A stretch of DNA of 64,000 nucleotides, taken from Bacteroidota bacterium (lineage in GTDB: Bacteria > Bacteroidota > Bacteroidia > Cytophagales > Cyclobacteriaceae). Below, one piece after another: positions 1 to 9,287 of this stretch. A program made the translations under genes and the position numbers. The first letter of the stretch is position 1; each line of letters starts with the position of its first letter. Below the pieces are notes generated by a model. The model saw only the letters and a list, made by a program, of their open reading frames with translations, searched no databases and was not told where the DNA came from. The stretch covers positions 62,001 to 126,000 of the forward strand of contig JAJRQT010000202.1 in the NCBI GenBank assembly GCA_024280115.1. Reading direction: 5' to 3'.

Positions 1-349
1 AGGTCTGAAATGTATGCTAAAATTCATCGAATGAATCTTGGAATTATATATTAAATCCAGGGAGAAAAAGAAATTGATGTTGTTGTGAAAACTTCAAATA
101 GTAAATTGATTGATAAAGAACAACTGGTTTTTGTTTCGGGTTATGATGTGTTGTGAAATTATCAATAGATATGATAACTTTTTTCAGTGCAGGGAGTTAA
201 CCTTTAAGAATTTACTATCAATATAAAGGAAGATGAAACATGACGAACGTCAGAAGAATTGTTACTGATTTTTCTACGGCCATTAGTCATCATTATCACT
301 ACAACAAGTGTAGATTCATTTTTATCAATTAATAGGGTAATACATTTAT
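1..349. other. Left edge, no supported gene
   Basis: No convincing gene. The first 54 bases are an open frame ending in TAA (reading ...YAKIHRMNLGIIY), which could be the tail of a gene outside the window. A second open stretch at about 61-156 reads EIDVVVKTSNSKLIDKEQL before TGA but has no start or recognisable family. The rest is AT-rich. Both could be remnants; I assign no function. Confidence 0.3.
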
Positions 350-1069
350 ATGAGAGATTTAGATAAAAAAACAGCTTTAATCACAGGAGGCACAAAAGGA
401 ATAGGTTATGGCATCGCGGTTGCCATGCTTCAGCAGAATATGAATGTTTGTATCACCGGGAGATCTGATGCTACGACAGAGCAAGCGGTGGCCGAACTTG
501 ATAAAATTGGTAGTGGAAATGTTATTGGGATAGTCTCTGACGTCCGTAATTATGCGTCTCTGGAAATAGTTGTTGAATCCATTCTGAATAAATGGGGTAA
601 ATTGGATGTGCTCATTGCCAATGCCGGAGTTGGCCATTTTGCATCGATAATGGATTTATCTCCGGAGCAATGGAATGAAACCATCGATGTTAATCTGACA
701 GGTGTTTTCAACAGCGCTAAAGTATGTATTCCTGCACTGAAGGATTCCAAAGGATATATCATTACGATTGCAAGTCTGGCAGGCACCAATTTTTTTGCCG
801 GAGGAACAGCATACAATGCCAGTAAATTTGGGCTGGTAGGTTTTACCCAGGCGATGATGCTGGATCTTCGCCACGAAGGCATTAATGTAAGTACCATAAT
901 GCCCGGTTCAGTGGCAACTTATTTCAATGATCATATTCCAAATGAAAATGATGCCTGGAAAATTCAAATAGAAGATCTCGGTCAGATGATTGTCGATTTA
1001 TTGAAATTGGATCCGAGAACGCTACCATCCAAAATAGAAGTCAGACCAAGCCAGCCTCCCAAGAGGTAA
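350..1069 (+). CDS. SDR family oxidoreductase
   Basis: Short-chain dehydrogenase/reductase of 239 residues, the normal length for a classical SDR. The N-terminal Rossmann motif TGGTKGIG lies at about residues 12-19, the structural ANAG motif (IANAGVG) near 90, the catalytic serine in TIASLAG, and the Y-x3-K pair in YNASKFG. It should be a cytosolic NAD(P)H-dependent alcohol/carbonyl oxidoreductase; the substrate cannot be read from sequence. The last 30 residues (ending KIEVRPSQPPKR) resemble the tail of 3-ketoacyl reductase-like SDRs of Bacteroidota. It converges on the penicillin-binding protein gene 27 bases away, so it appears monocistronic within the window. Confidence 0.9.
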   Translation: MRDLDKKTALITGGTKGIGYGIAVAMLQQNMNVCITGRSDATTEQAVAELDKIGSGNVIGIVSDVRNYASLEIVVESILNKWGKLDVLIANAGVGHFASIMDLSPEQWNETIDVNLTGVFNSAKVCIPALKDSKGYIITIASLAGTNFFAGGTAYNASKFGLVGFTQAMMLDLRHEGINVSTIMPGSVATYFNDHIPNENDAWKIQIEDLGQMIVDLLKLDPRTLPSKIEVRPSQPPKR

Positions 1070-1096
1070 ATTCTTTAAATGTTGGAATTGAGTTTG

Positions 1097-3466
1097 TTAA
1101 TCACTCTTCTTAAATAATTTTTTGAATTTTTTGAAAAAGCCTTTTTCTTTCTTTTTGGGGACAGGTTTTTTAGAATATTCTTTCTTTTCCCTGATCTTAT
1201 TTTCCCTGTCCTGTTTTTTGCCAAATAAACTCTCCCACAAATTCACATCTTCTTTAAAGGGATCGCAATCCAATTCCCTTTGGATACTGCGCGGTGGGAT
1301 GGGAAACTGCGCTCGCGATATTTTATTATATTTGGCATCCCGGTTGATTTGCTGTTGATACAAGGCATAGATAGGAAGGGCCATATTTGCTCCTTGTCCA
1401 AGCGCCGTCGTCCTAAAATGTATGGATGGATATTCTCCTCCAACCCAGACGCCGGAAACAAGTTTAGGCGTCATTGCCATAAACCACCCATCTGCATTTG
1501 ACTGAGTAGTGCCTGTTTTTCCGGCGATATCATTTTTCAATTTATAAGTATTTCTCAACCTGATAGCGGTTCCTGAATTCACTACATTTTTTAGCATTTC
1601 AATCATCATCTGGCTTGTTGATTTTGAAAGTGCCTGATGAGTTTTTGATTTTGACTTTTGCCATATTATATTGCCTTCATCGTCCTCAATCCTGGTAATA
1701 AAATAGGGATCGATTCTTTTGCCTCCATTTACAAAAGCGCAATAGGAAGTGACCATTTCTGTTAACGAGATACTCGGTGTTCCCAAAGCAATTGAAGGAA
1801 CTTCTGGGATGTTGCTTTGTATGCCCATATCTTTTGCCAGGGCGATTGTATTTTCAATCCCGGCCTTTTCCAAAACTTTCACTGATACAGTATTTACAGA
1901 ATTGGTGAGGGCCCCCTCAAATGAATATTTACCTTCATACTCATTGCCTGAGTTGGAAGGTGTCCATTCCTTATCTTTCTCAAGGTACGTCTCTTGTTCA
2001 GCTTTTATATACATGCAAGGAGAAATATTTTGTTCCAATGCGGAGGCGTAAACAATCGGTTTAAATATTGACCCTACCTGCCTTTTGGAATTCAGACTTA
2101 CGTGGTCATATTTGAAAAATCTATGATTTATTCCGCCAACCCAAGCTTTTATTTTACCCGTTGTGGGTTCGACAGATAGAAAACCCGTGTTAAGAAATTT
2201 TAAATAAAACTTGATGGAATCCATCGTATTCATTTTCACAGTTTCTTTTCCGCTCCATGAGTAAACTTCAATTTCCTTTTTCAGATTTAGCAGTTGATTG
2301 ACCGAGTCTTTAGATATACCGCTTGCCAATAATTGCCTATAGGTAGAACTTTGCTTTAATGCCCGATTCATAATATCCTTGTCAGATTCCCATGGTTTTT
2401 GTCTACCCTTCCAATGATCGTCAAATGATTTTTGAAGCGCTCTCATGTGCTTATGAACAGCTCTTTCGGCATAGTATTGGAGTTTTGAATCAAGCGTCGT
2501 ATAGATTCTTAATCCATCTGTATATAGGTTTAAACTCTTTCCAAGACTGTCAGAAATATGAGGTATAAGTTTATTTAGTGCAAGTCTCACATGCTCACGG
2601 AAATATGTTGCCAATCCATCATTCTGATCTATTCTTTTGTAATTAAGCTCCAAAGGAAGGTTGGAAATTGAATCCAATTTACGCTCTTCGAACACACCAT
2701 TTTTTGCCATCTGGCTCAATACGACATTTCTCCTTCCTAAGGAGCGTTCCGGATTGTTTTTTGGATTATAATAAGTTGTAGCTTTTAACATCCCTATCAT
2801 TGTCGCAGCTTCCTGGATATTGACATCTTTGGCATTCTTTTGAAAGAATCTTTGACTTGCGGATTCAATACCAAAAATATTTCCTCCGAAGGGCACAGTA
2901 TTCAAGTATAATGTCAGTATTTCTTTTTTAGAGTAAATTTTCTCTATATCTGAAGCGATGAGCATTTCCCTGAACTTGGTGATGATCATTGAAAAAAGTG
3001 CATAATCCTGCCTATGATATATGTTCTTGGCGAGCTGCTGGGTAATAGTTGATCCTCCTCCGGAGCTTCTATCGCCAAATAAGACCGTTTTAAAAAACAC
3101 GCGGAATAGACTTCTGTAATCTATTCCATGATGCTCAAAAAACCGTGCATCTTCGGTAGCCACGAGGGCATCTGTCAGGTTTTTGGATATTTGGTCGTAG
3201 CTGAGAACAGTTCTGTTTTGAATGTAGTAACGTCCAAGAAGTTGGTTATCAGCGCTATAAATTTCAGAAGCCTCAAAATTATGGATTTTACTCAGCTGTT
3301 CCTTGTTTGGAAGTTGACCGATTACACCAATTTTTATTGAATACAGAAGAATGGCGGGAAAGCTGATCAGTCCAATAATGAGATAAATGCCAAGTTTAAC
3401 AGCTCTTTTTTTCCATGAGCCGGAATGCGATTTTTGTTTCCTCTTTTTTTTACCCAATACACCCAA
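1097..3466 (-). CDS. Class A penicillin-binding protein (PBP1A family)
   Basis: Bifunctional peptidoglycan glycosyltransferase/transpeptidase, 789 residues, anchored in the inner membrane by one N-terminal segment (about residues 25-50) after a Lys-rich cytosolic tail. The GT51 domain shows ATEDARFFEHHG with catalytic Glu105, followed by GGGSTITQQLAKN. The transpeptidase domain has all three motifs: SIFK (nucleophile Ser466), SVN near 523, and KTGT near 651. A Lys-rich C-terminal tail (about residues 755-789) follows. The start is uncertain: the frame begins with TTG (3466) and there is no nearby ATG; a TTAATTTG box (3482-3475) close to the TAnnTTTG consensus sits just upstream, leaving almost no leader. 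Polymerises and cross-links the cell wall. Divergent from the GntP gene. Confidence 0.93.
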   Translation of the reverse strand: MGVLGKKKRKQKSHSGSWKKRAVKLGIYLIIGLISFPAILLYSIKIGVIGQLPNKEQLSKIHNFEASEIYSADNQLLGRYYIQNRTVLSYDQISKNLTDALVATEDARFFEHHGIDYRSLFRVFFKTVLFGDRSSGGGSTITQQLAKNIYHRQDYALFSMIITKFREMLIASDIEKIYSKKEILTLYLNTVPFGGNIFGIESASQRFFQKNAKDVNIQEAATMIGMLKATTYYNPKNNPERSLGRRNVVLSQMAKNGVFEERKLDSISNLPLELNYKRIDQNDGLATYFREHVRLALNKLIPHISDSLGKSLNLYTDGLRIYTTLDSKLQYYAERAVHKHMRALQKSFDDHWKGRQKPWESDKDIMNRALKQSSTYRQLLASGISKDSVNQLLNLKKEIEVYSWSGKETVKMNTMDSIKFYLKFLNTGFLSVEPTTGKIKAWVGGINHRFFKYDHVSLNSKRQVGSIFKPIVYASALEQNISPCMYIKAEQETYLEKDKEWTPSNSGNEYEGKYSFEGALTNSVNTVSVKVLEKAGIENTIALAKDMGIQSNIPEVPSIALGTPSISLTEMVTSYCAFVNGGKRIDPYFITRIEDDEGNIIWQKSKSKTHQALSKSTSQMMIEMLKNVVNSGTAIRLRNTYKLKNDIAGKTGTTQSNADGWFMAMTPKLVSGVWVGGEYPSIHFRTTALGQGANMALPIYALYQQQINRDAKYNKISRAQFPIPPRSIQRELDCDPFKEDVNLWESLFGKKQDRENKIREKKEYSKKPVPKKKEKGFFKKFKKLFKKSD

Positions 3467-3607
3467 TTTTTTTGCAAATTAACATCTATGGATTCACTTA
3501 TTCAAACGATTTTATAATTATCAGATTTTTACCAGCTGAAGATTTATTGATAATTAGCAGATTGTCCCTATCTTGAAAATCTGTAACAATTCAATCATGT
3601 AATTGAA

Positions 3608-4969
3608 ATGACGACATTAGAACTTTTTATCATCACATCTCTTGCAATCGGGATGCTGTTTTTTCTTGTAATTACGCTGAAAATCCATGCCTTTATATCA
3701 CTAATGATCACCAGCATATCTGTTGGAATTTTTACTGGAATGCCTTTAATGAGTATTATCAAAAGTGTCCAGGAGGGGATGGGAAATGTGCTGGGATTTA
3801 TTGCTATTGTAGTAGGGATCGGGTCAATCTTTGGTGAAATACTACAGGTATCGGGCGGAGCGGAGGCACTGTCCAGAACCATGCTTAAAAAATTCGGAGA
3901 AGAGCGGTCTTCCTGGGCCATGATGACAACCGGATTTGTAATAGCAATCCCCGTGTTTTTGGATGTTGGCTTTATTATTCTGGTGCCAATGGCCTATGCA
4001 TTGTCCCGGAAAACTAACAGATCAGTGCTTTATTATGCAATACCTTTACTTGCTGGTTTGGCGGTGACCCACGCATTTATTCCTCCGACACCAGGGCCGA
4101 TCGCCGTGGCAGAAATCATTGATGCTCAACTGGGTTGGGTGATACTTTTCGGGTTTATAGTGGGTATTCCAACCGCTATAATTGCAGGGCCATACTTTGC
4201 GAAATACATTGCAAAAAAGATTCATATTGATCCCCCGGACATCACGGAAGAGCAAAAAATGTTGGGTGAAAGCAAAAATGAAAACCTTCCTTCTTTTGCC
4301 TGGGTAATTTTCCTTATTGCATTGCCGCTCGGATTAATATTGGCAAGTACTTTTGCAGAACTTTCGATAAATAACGGATGGGTTGCAGATAACAAACTAT
4401 TGGAAATTGTACTTTTTCTCGGTCATCCGTTTATTGCGCTTTTAATAGCCACTCTTGTTGCGATGTATTTTCTCGGTATAAAGAGAGGCTATACTAAGAA
4501 GCAGTTAATGAAAGTCTCCAATAATGCACTCGGTCCTGCCGGATTAATTATTTTAGTTACGGGGGCTGGGGGAGTTTTTAAACAGGTATTGGTGGATAGC
4601 GGGGTAGGGGCAGCATTGGCAGAGACTATCAGTGATCAAAATATTCCTGTCATTGTACTTGCCTATATTCTTGCGGTGATTGTAAGACTTACGCAGGGAT
4701 CTGCAACTGTCGCAATGATTACCGCCGCGGGAATGGTAGCTCCGGTTGTTGATGTGCTGGGGACTGGAGATATTGGGAAAGCGCTGGTGGTATTGGCGAT
4801 CGCCGCAGGAGCAACTATCTTTTCTCATGTAAACGACAGCGGGTTTTGGTTGGTCGGGAAATATCTAAATATGACGGAAAAACAAACACTTCAATCATGG
4901 AGTATAATGGAAACCATTATCTCACTGGTGGGATTTGTATTGATATTGATAATAAGCTTCTTTATTTAA
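3608..4969 (+). CDS. GntP family permease (gluconate-type proton symporter)
   Basis: Integral inner-membrane transporter of 453 residues with about 12-14 hydrophobic segments, the usual GntP length. Family hallmarks include the early GNVLGFIAIVVGIGSIFGE stretch, ...FIPPTPGPIAVAEI near residue 155, and the C-terminal SHVNDSGFWLVGKYL motif near 415, which is typical of gluconate/H+ symporters. It should import a sugar acid such as gluconate or a related hydroxy-acid; the exact substrate is not readable. The sulfatase gene begins 80 bases downstream on the same strand, suggesting possible co-expression in scavenging of sulfated or acidic sugars, though there is no direct evidence of shared control. 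ATG start. Confidence 0.92.
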   Translation: MTTLELFIITSLAIGMLFFLVITLKIHAFISLMITSISVGIFTGMPLMSIIKSVQEGMGNVLGFIAIVVGIGSIFGEILQVSGGAEALSRTMLKKFGEERSSWAMMTTGFVIAIPVFLDVGFIILVPMAYALSRKTNRSVLYYAIPLLAGLAVTHAFIPPTPGPIAVAEIIDAQLGWVILFGFIVGIPTAIIAGPYFAKYIAKKIHIDPPDITEEQKMLGESKNENLPSFAWVIFLIALPLGLILASTFAELSINNGWVADNKLLEIVLFLGHPFIALLIATLVAMYFLGIKRGYTKKQLMKVSNNALGPAGLIILVTGAGGVFKQVLVDSGVGAALAETISDQNIPVIVLAYILAVIVRLTQGSATVAMITAAGMVAPVVDVLGTGDIGKALVVLAIAAGATIFSHVNDSGFWLVGKYLNMTEKQTLQSWSIMETIISLVGFVLILIISFFI

Positions 4970-5049
4970 TTTATTCATCATGAAGCTGTGAATTAATCTG
5001 TAAATCAATAAATGTAAAATTTTACTTTTTTAATCGTAATTATACTAAA

Positions 5050-6504
5050 ATGAAAATACCTGTAGTTATAATTTTTTTGGCAATTTCAACATTTACATTT
5101 AGTTGTAAACCGGAGAATAAAGCAGAACAGAAACCGAATATTGTCTGGATCATGTTGGAGGACTGGGGGTATCAGTTATCGTGCTATGGTGAAAAAGGTA
5201 TAAATACGCCAAACGTAGATAAAGTTGCTGCAGACGGAATTAGGTTTATAAATTCATTTGCTACCGCCCCTGTGTGCTCTCCCTCAAGGTCAGCTATGAT
5301 TACGGGTTTTTATCAAAATTATATTGGTGCAAGCCAGCATCGGACCAATGGATCGGGTTTTGAAAGAAAACCTTTGCTTCATGGAATAAAACCCATTACA
5401 CATCTATTGGAGGATGCGGGATATTTCACTTGCTTTATGGCAACAAGAAAAACTGACTTGAATTTCACGCTTGACAAACCGGTTTATCAAGGAAAAGACT
5501 GGAACGAAAGGAAGGAAGGTCAGCCATTTTTTGCTCAACTGGCATTTCCCGGAACACACCGGAGATGGAAAAGAGACACAGTAAATCCTATTGAAATCAA
5601 AGATGTTGAATTACCTCCCTACTACCCACAGACGGATCTTGCGAAAAGAGATTGGGCAAACGGCCTCGAAGCCATGCAGATAGTGGACAGAAAAGTAGGG
5701 GAAATTTTGAACAGACTGGAAGATGAAGGACTTGTAGATAATACTGTCGTTTTTATAATTGGAGACAATGGCAGGTGTATGCCACGAGGAAAGCAATTTT
5801 TATATGATGGTGGTATCCAGGTTCCTATAATTGTCAAGTGGCCGGAAAAAATTAAACCTGGACAGGTAAGGGCAGATTTGGTAAATACCCTGGATATTTC
5901 AAAAACGATTCTCGATCTCGCCGGTGTAACTACAGAGCAAACACTGCATGGTGCCAATTTGCTGGACGGAAGCACATTAGACAGGAAATATATATTTGCC
6001 GCAAGAGACAAAATGGACAGTACCCATGATGCAATGAGGGCTGTAAGAACCAGAAATTTCAAGCTCATTCACAATCTAATGCCGGAAAGAGCTTATTGTC
6101 AATACAACAATTATAAAGAAAGGAGCTATCCTGTACTGGCCCTATTGAATGTCATGAACCTGAAAGGAGAATTAACTCCTGAACAAGCATTATTTATGGC
6201 ACCACACAAACCTGAGTTTGAATTATTTGATTTGAAAAATGATCCATGGGAGTTGAAGAATTTAGCTGACAACTCCGATTATAAAGGTGTAAAAGATGCG
6301 CTTTTAGCCGAGCTTACTAACTGGCGCGAAAATGTAATCCATGATCAGGGTGTCAAAGAACAATTCAGGAATGGAGGCTGGCCAGCTACCTATCCTACTA
6401 AAACACTGGAAGAATGGGAAGCGACATTGGAGAAATTTAAGCCATGGGTATTCCGAGAACCTGGTGTTGATATGGAGCAACCGTTTTATCCAAGGAAAAA
6501 ATAA
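5050..6504 (+). CDS. Sulfatase lipoprotein (type I, formylglycine-dependent)
   Basis: Arylsulfatase-superfamily hydrolase of 484 residues. The signal peptide ends in a lipobox-like FTFSC with Cys19, so it is predicted to be lipid-anchored in the periplasm or outer membrane. The formylglycine motif C-x-P-S-R is present (VCSPSRS, Cys76), along with the metal-ligand regions LEDWG near 36-40 and IGDNGR near 237. The N-terminal half (PNIVWIMLEDWGYQLSCYG) resembles the heparan N-sulfatase-like group common in polysaccharide-degrading Bacteroidota. It should remove sulfate esters from glycans. Maturation needs a formylglycine-generating enzyme, which is not in this window. It follows the GntP permease by 80 bases. 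Confidence 0.9.
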   Translation: MKIPVVIIFLAISTFTFSCKPENKAEQKPNIVWIMLEDWGYQLSCYGEKGINTPNVDKVAADGIRFINSFATAPVCSPSRSAMITGFYQNYIGASQHRTNGSGFERKPLLHGIKPITHLLEDAGYFTCFMATRKTDLNFTLDKPVYQGKDWNERKEGQPFFAQLAFPGTHRRWKRDTVNPIEIKDVELPPYYPQTDLAKRDWANGLEAMQIVDRKVGEILNRLEDEGLVDNTVVFIIGDNGRCMPRGKQFLYDGGIQVPIIVKWPEKIKPGQVRADLVNTLDISKTILDLAGVTTEQTLHGANLLDGSTLDRKYIFAARDKMDSTHDAMRAVRTRNFKLIHNLMPERAYCQYNNYKERSYPVLALLNVMNLKGELTPEQALFMAPHKPEFELFDLKNDPWELKNLADNSDYKGVKDALLAELTNWRENVIHDQGVKEQFRNGGWPATYPTKTLEEWEATLEKFKPWVFREPGVDMEQPFYPRKK

Positions 6505-6576
6505 GACCTCTTGTTTTATGACTAAAAGAGATACTTGGTCGAGGTGTCATTACATTCAGATTATCAGGTATTTATG

Positions 6577-7608
6577 CTACATTAATTCCATTAATACTTT
6601 GTAGAAATAAGGGAAGGTATTCTTTTGATTTCCCTGGATATAATAGCCTTTTCCTCCATAGGCTTCAGGCACTCTTACCACGATACTTTTTTGATCACGA
6701 TAATAATAACCGGTTCTGGATTCATCCGAAATGTCAGATCTTGTATATGGACGTATATCAAAATCAGCAGTAATTATTCCCCTGGGTACCTTACCAATAT
6801 TTCCTGTCATGGAAGCGGCTTTCAAAAAAACTTCCGGCCCTGTCACGGCACTGCTGATATTAAATACCATCCCACCCTGATCGAGCTTTTCGATTTCGTG
6901 GGTATAAATTAAAAAATCCCGTCCGGAACAGCCACCCTTGGCTTCCCCGTCGAACGAAATATGTTGGTCCGTAACATCTGTTCCCATCCCTGCATGAATG
7001 GTGAAGGGGATGTCTTTTTTATAACATGTAGCCAAAACACTACTGCCGTGAAAGGGAAAAGAGGTAGGAGATCCGGGTCGCCCAACAATGTTCATCACTT
7101 TTTTCTGAAAGGACTCGTCACAAATCATTTTTCCAAGCGACTCACCGAGGCCCAACTCCAATCTATTTCCCAGGTTTACTGCTTCATTGATGTAAGCAAA
7201 TTCATATGCCATCCCAAATTGCCCTTTTTCCAGAGCCTGAGGTACATACTCACTTGTTTCTCCTATCATAGCCAATTCAAAATCATGGATGGAAGTGGCC
7301 ATATTTCCTGAGACGCTGGTAACCAGATCTTTATTGACAAGGTCTGCCAGCAAAAGCCCCATACCATTTTTAATAAGATGAGCGCCGGTGAATAACACCA
7401 CAGGCAAACCTTTATCTCTTGTATCTATTAAAAATTTTGCAATTATCTCTATTTGTTTAATCACATCACTTGGCAGTGATGTCTGGTGCTGCTTAACCGC
7501 TTCCGGTTGCATAAGATCCTGCAACTTAACCTTATTGTTTCGTTCACTGATTGGATAAGTCCTAATTTTAGATGGATCGAAAGCTGTGTATTTTCCTTTG
7601 TAATTCAT
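6577..7608 (-). CDS. Conserved protein, deoxyhypusine-synthase-like nucleotide-binding fold
   Basis: A 343-residue soluble protein without signal peptide or membrane segment. The central part (VVLFTGAHLIKNGMG near residue 75, SGNMATSIHDFELAMIG near 105, LGLGESLGK near 150) matches my memory of a bacterial family annotated as DHS-like NAD/FAD-binding or deoxyhypusine synthase-related proteins. The catalytic lysine context of eukaryotic deoxyhypusine synthase is not obvious, so I do not claim that activity. A Gly-rich C-terminal tail (YGGKGYYIQG) ends the protein. It is convergent with the sulfatase gene and followed upstream by 478 bases of repeat-bearing non-coding sequence. Function unknown. 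Confidence 0.75.
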   Translation of the reverse strand: MNYKGKYTAFDPSKIRTYPISERNNKVKLQDLMQPEAVKQHQTSLPSDVIKQIEIIAKFLIDTRDKGLPVVLFTGAHLIKNGMGLLLADLVNKDLVTSVSGNMATSIHDFELAMIGETSEYVPQALEKGQFGMAYEFAYINEAVNLGNRLELGLGESLGKMICDESFQKKVMNIVGRPGSPTSFPFHGSSVLATCYKKDIPFTIHAGMGTDVTDQHISFDGEAKGGCSGRDFLIYTHEIEKLDQGGMVFNISSAVTGPEVFLKAASMTGNIGKVPRGIITADFDIRPYTRSDISDESRTGYYYRDQKSIVVRVPEAYGGKGYYIQGNQKNTFPYFYKVLMELM

Positions 7609-7822
7609 GAATTGACACTAATTGTGATGGCAGAAAATTATTTTAATTTAATAGCAGTTTGAAAGTGTTATTAAAATAAATACTATAACGATAATACATT
7701 GATTTTGTCAATTGTTACTACCAGGAAACTGAAAAAATTGTAGGCGCCAGTCTGCTAATTCGTTATCCAACTAAATAGAGCACGTCTATAAAGTCAGAGT
7801 TTGTTCAGAATGTTCGAGATCA

Positions 7823-7886
7823 AGGCTTGTGCAGTTTCTAAAAAACGGAGTTTACGTACGTAAATGAGTTTTTTAGAAACAAGCCT
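7823..7886. repeat. Long imperfect inverted repeat
   Basis: The arms GTTTCTAAAAAAC (7834-7846) and GTTTTTTAGAAAC (7868-7880) are exactly complementary over 13 bases. The loop contains the 14-base palindrome TTTACGTACGTAAA, and the outer arms AGGCTT (7823-7828) and AAGCCT (7881-7886) extend the stem past a small bulge. It could form a large hairpin or cruciform. There is no T-tract, so a classic terminator is unlikely; it is more likely an intergenic repeat element. Confidence 0.75.
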
Positions 7887-7903
7887 GCCTATCGCAGGCA
7901 GGC
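7883..7903. repeat. GC-rich hairpin GCCTGCC/GGCAGGC
   Basis: Seven-base arms GCCTGCC (7883-7889) and GGCAGGC (7897-7903) around a 7-base loop, directly abutting the larger inverted repeat. The sequence is much more GC-rich than its surroundings. Related GCCTGCC-containing sequence occurs near 36482, which suggests a dispersed intergenic element. Confidence 0.6.
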
Positions 7904-8086
7904 GTAACGCAGAGATCGGACATTATGGGCAGACTCTAATTATTGAACACTTTTTGTTCAGTAATGTACAGTCAGAAAATTATATTTCTTTCCTTATCTC
8001 TAATATTAAAGCATTTGAAAGTTGGCATATTAATTGACCGCATAATGGTCTAACCAACAGGTGATGCGTAAATTAATTTCCCCACT

Positions 8087-9139
8087 ATGAATAAGTTAAA
8101 ACACTTCTTTTGGTTGTGTTCCGGTGCAAATCGTCATATTCTTGAAAAATGTCCAACGGAAGGATCTAAGTATGCAGGCATTGGTGCAACCATATTTTTT
8201 ACAGGATTATTTGCAGCTTTAGCTGGTGCCTATGCTCTGTTTACAGTCTTTGAAAATTATGTTGTATCAGCAATGTTTGGAATTGTATGGGGGCTGATGA
8301 TTTTCAATATCGATAGGTTTATAGTATCGAGTATGAGAAAAGAAGGCAATTCAAAAAAAGAGTTTTACACGGCTTTGCCAAGAATCGTTTTGGCAGTTTT
8401 GATATCGCTTGTTATTGCTAAGCCATTGGAAATGAAGATTTTTGAAAAAGAAATTAATTCGGAAATGGAATTGATGGAGCAGAAGTCACTAGCGGAAAAG
8501 GAAGGTGAGATTAAGTTAAGATATTCAGCTGATCAGGAAAAGATCAACAATGAAATAATGGTATTAAAATCAGAAATTGATCAAAAAACTAAAAAACGGG
8601 ATGAATTGAGAAAAATGGTACAGCAGGAGGCTGACGGAACCGGTGGAAGTTTGAGAAGAAACGCCGGCCCCATTTATAAAATAAAGAAAGCTGATGCTGA
8701 CAGAGTAGAAAAAGAGCTGGAAGAAATTAGTACAAAGAATCAGAAATTGATCGGTTTAAGGAATGAAAAATTAAATAATATTGATGAACAAATATTGAAG
8801 GAAATTCAATCTATTGGTAGGGACAAAATGAATGGGCCTGCTGCGAGAATGGATGCTTTGAGTAAAATCACAGAGAAAAGCAGTGCAATTTGGCTAGCCA
8901 ACTGGTTTATAATAGTACTGTTTATAGCGGTGGAGACTGCGCCTGTTTTTGTGAAATTAATTTCGCAAAGAGGACCCTACGATCATTTATTATTGATTGA
9001 AGAGCGCGATATCCAAAGCCAGATGTATGAACGATTGGCTGGGCAAAATGTAGAAATTAAGAATAGAGTTAAAGATTTTCCAGACATCGAGAAAGAATAT
9101 ATTGATGAAAATCTGCAAGCCAGTCTGAATAGAAGCTGA
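8087..9139 (+). CDS. DUF4407 domain-containing membrane protein
   Basis: A 350-residue protein with the DUF4407 layout: a short cytosolic start containing WLCSGA, three membrane segments within residues 30-125 (one reading FGIVWGLMIFNIDRFIV), a long charged coiled coil at roughly 130-240, and a last membrane segment near 272-295 (WFIIVLFIAVETAPVFVKL). The FNIDRF motif is characteristic of the family. Function is unknown; the coiled coil suggests a partner or oligomerisation in the periplasm or cytosol. It starts with ATG after a long repeat-bearing intergenic region and appears to be a single-gene unit. Confidence 0.88.
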   Translation: MNKLKHFFWLCSGANRHILEKCPTEGSKYAGIGATIFFTGLFAALAGAYALFTVFENYVVSAMFGIVWGLMIFNIDRFIVSSMRKEGNSKKEFYTALPRIVLAVLISLVIAKPLEMKIFEKEINSEMELMEQKSLAEKEGEIKLRYSADQEKINNEIMVLKSEIDQKTKKRDELRKMVQQEADGTGGSLRRNAGPIYKIKKADADRVEKELEEISTKNQKLIGLRNEKLNNIDEQILKEIQSIGRDKMNGPAARMDALSKITEKSSAIWLANWFIIVLFIAVETAPVFVKLISQRGPYDHLLLIEERDIQSQMYERLAGQNVEIKNRVKDFPDIEKEYIDENLQASLNRS

Positions 9140-9287
9140 GCTATCCTATTGATATTTTATTGAATGTTATTAATACCAGTAAATTAGTAAATCTGGAAAC
9201 GTGAATTAGTGGATATGTGGGTATTCACAAGCAAATTTATTACCATGTCATAAAACTTGATTGGTTAGAGATCGGCTAATCGTGGAA

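Larger units (their letters stand above)
7609..8086. other. Intergenic region with hairpin elements
   Basis: Non-coding, 478 bases, between divergent genes. It holds two adjacent inverted repeats (7823-7886 and 7883-7903, listed separately). The rest is AT-rich with no open frame I can support. It presumably also contains the promoters of both flanking genes, but no clear TAnnTTTG box was found. Confidence 0.6.
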
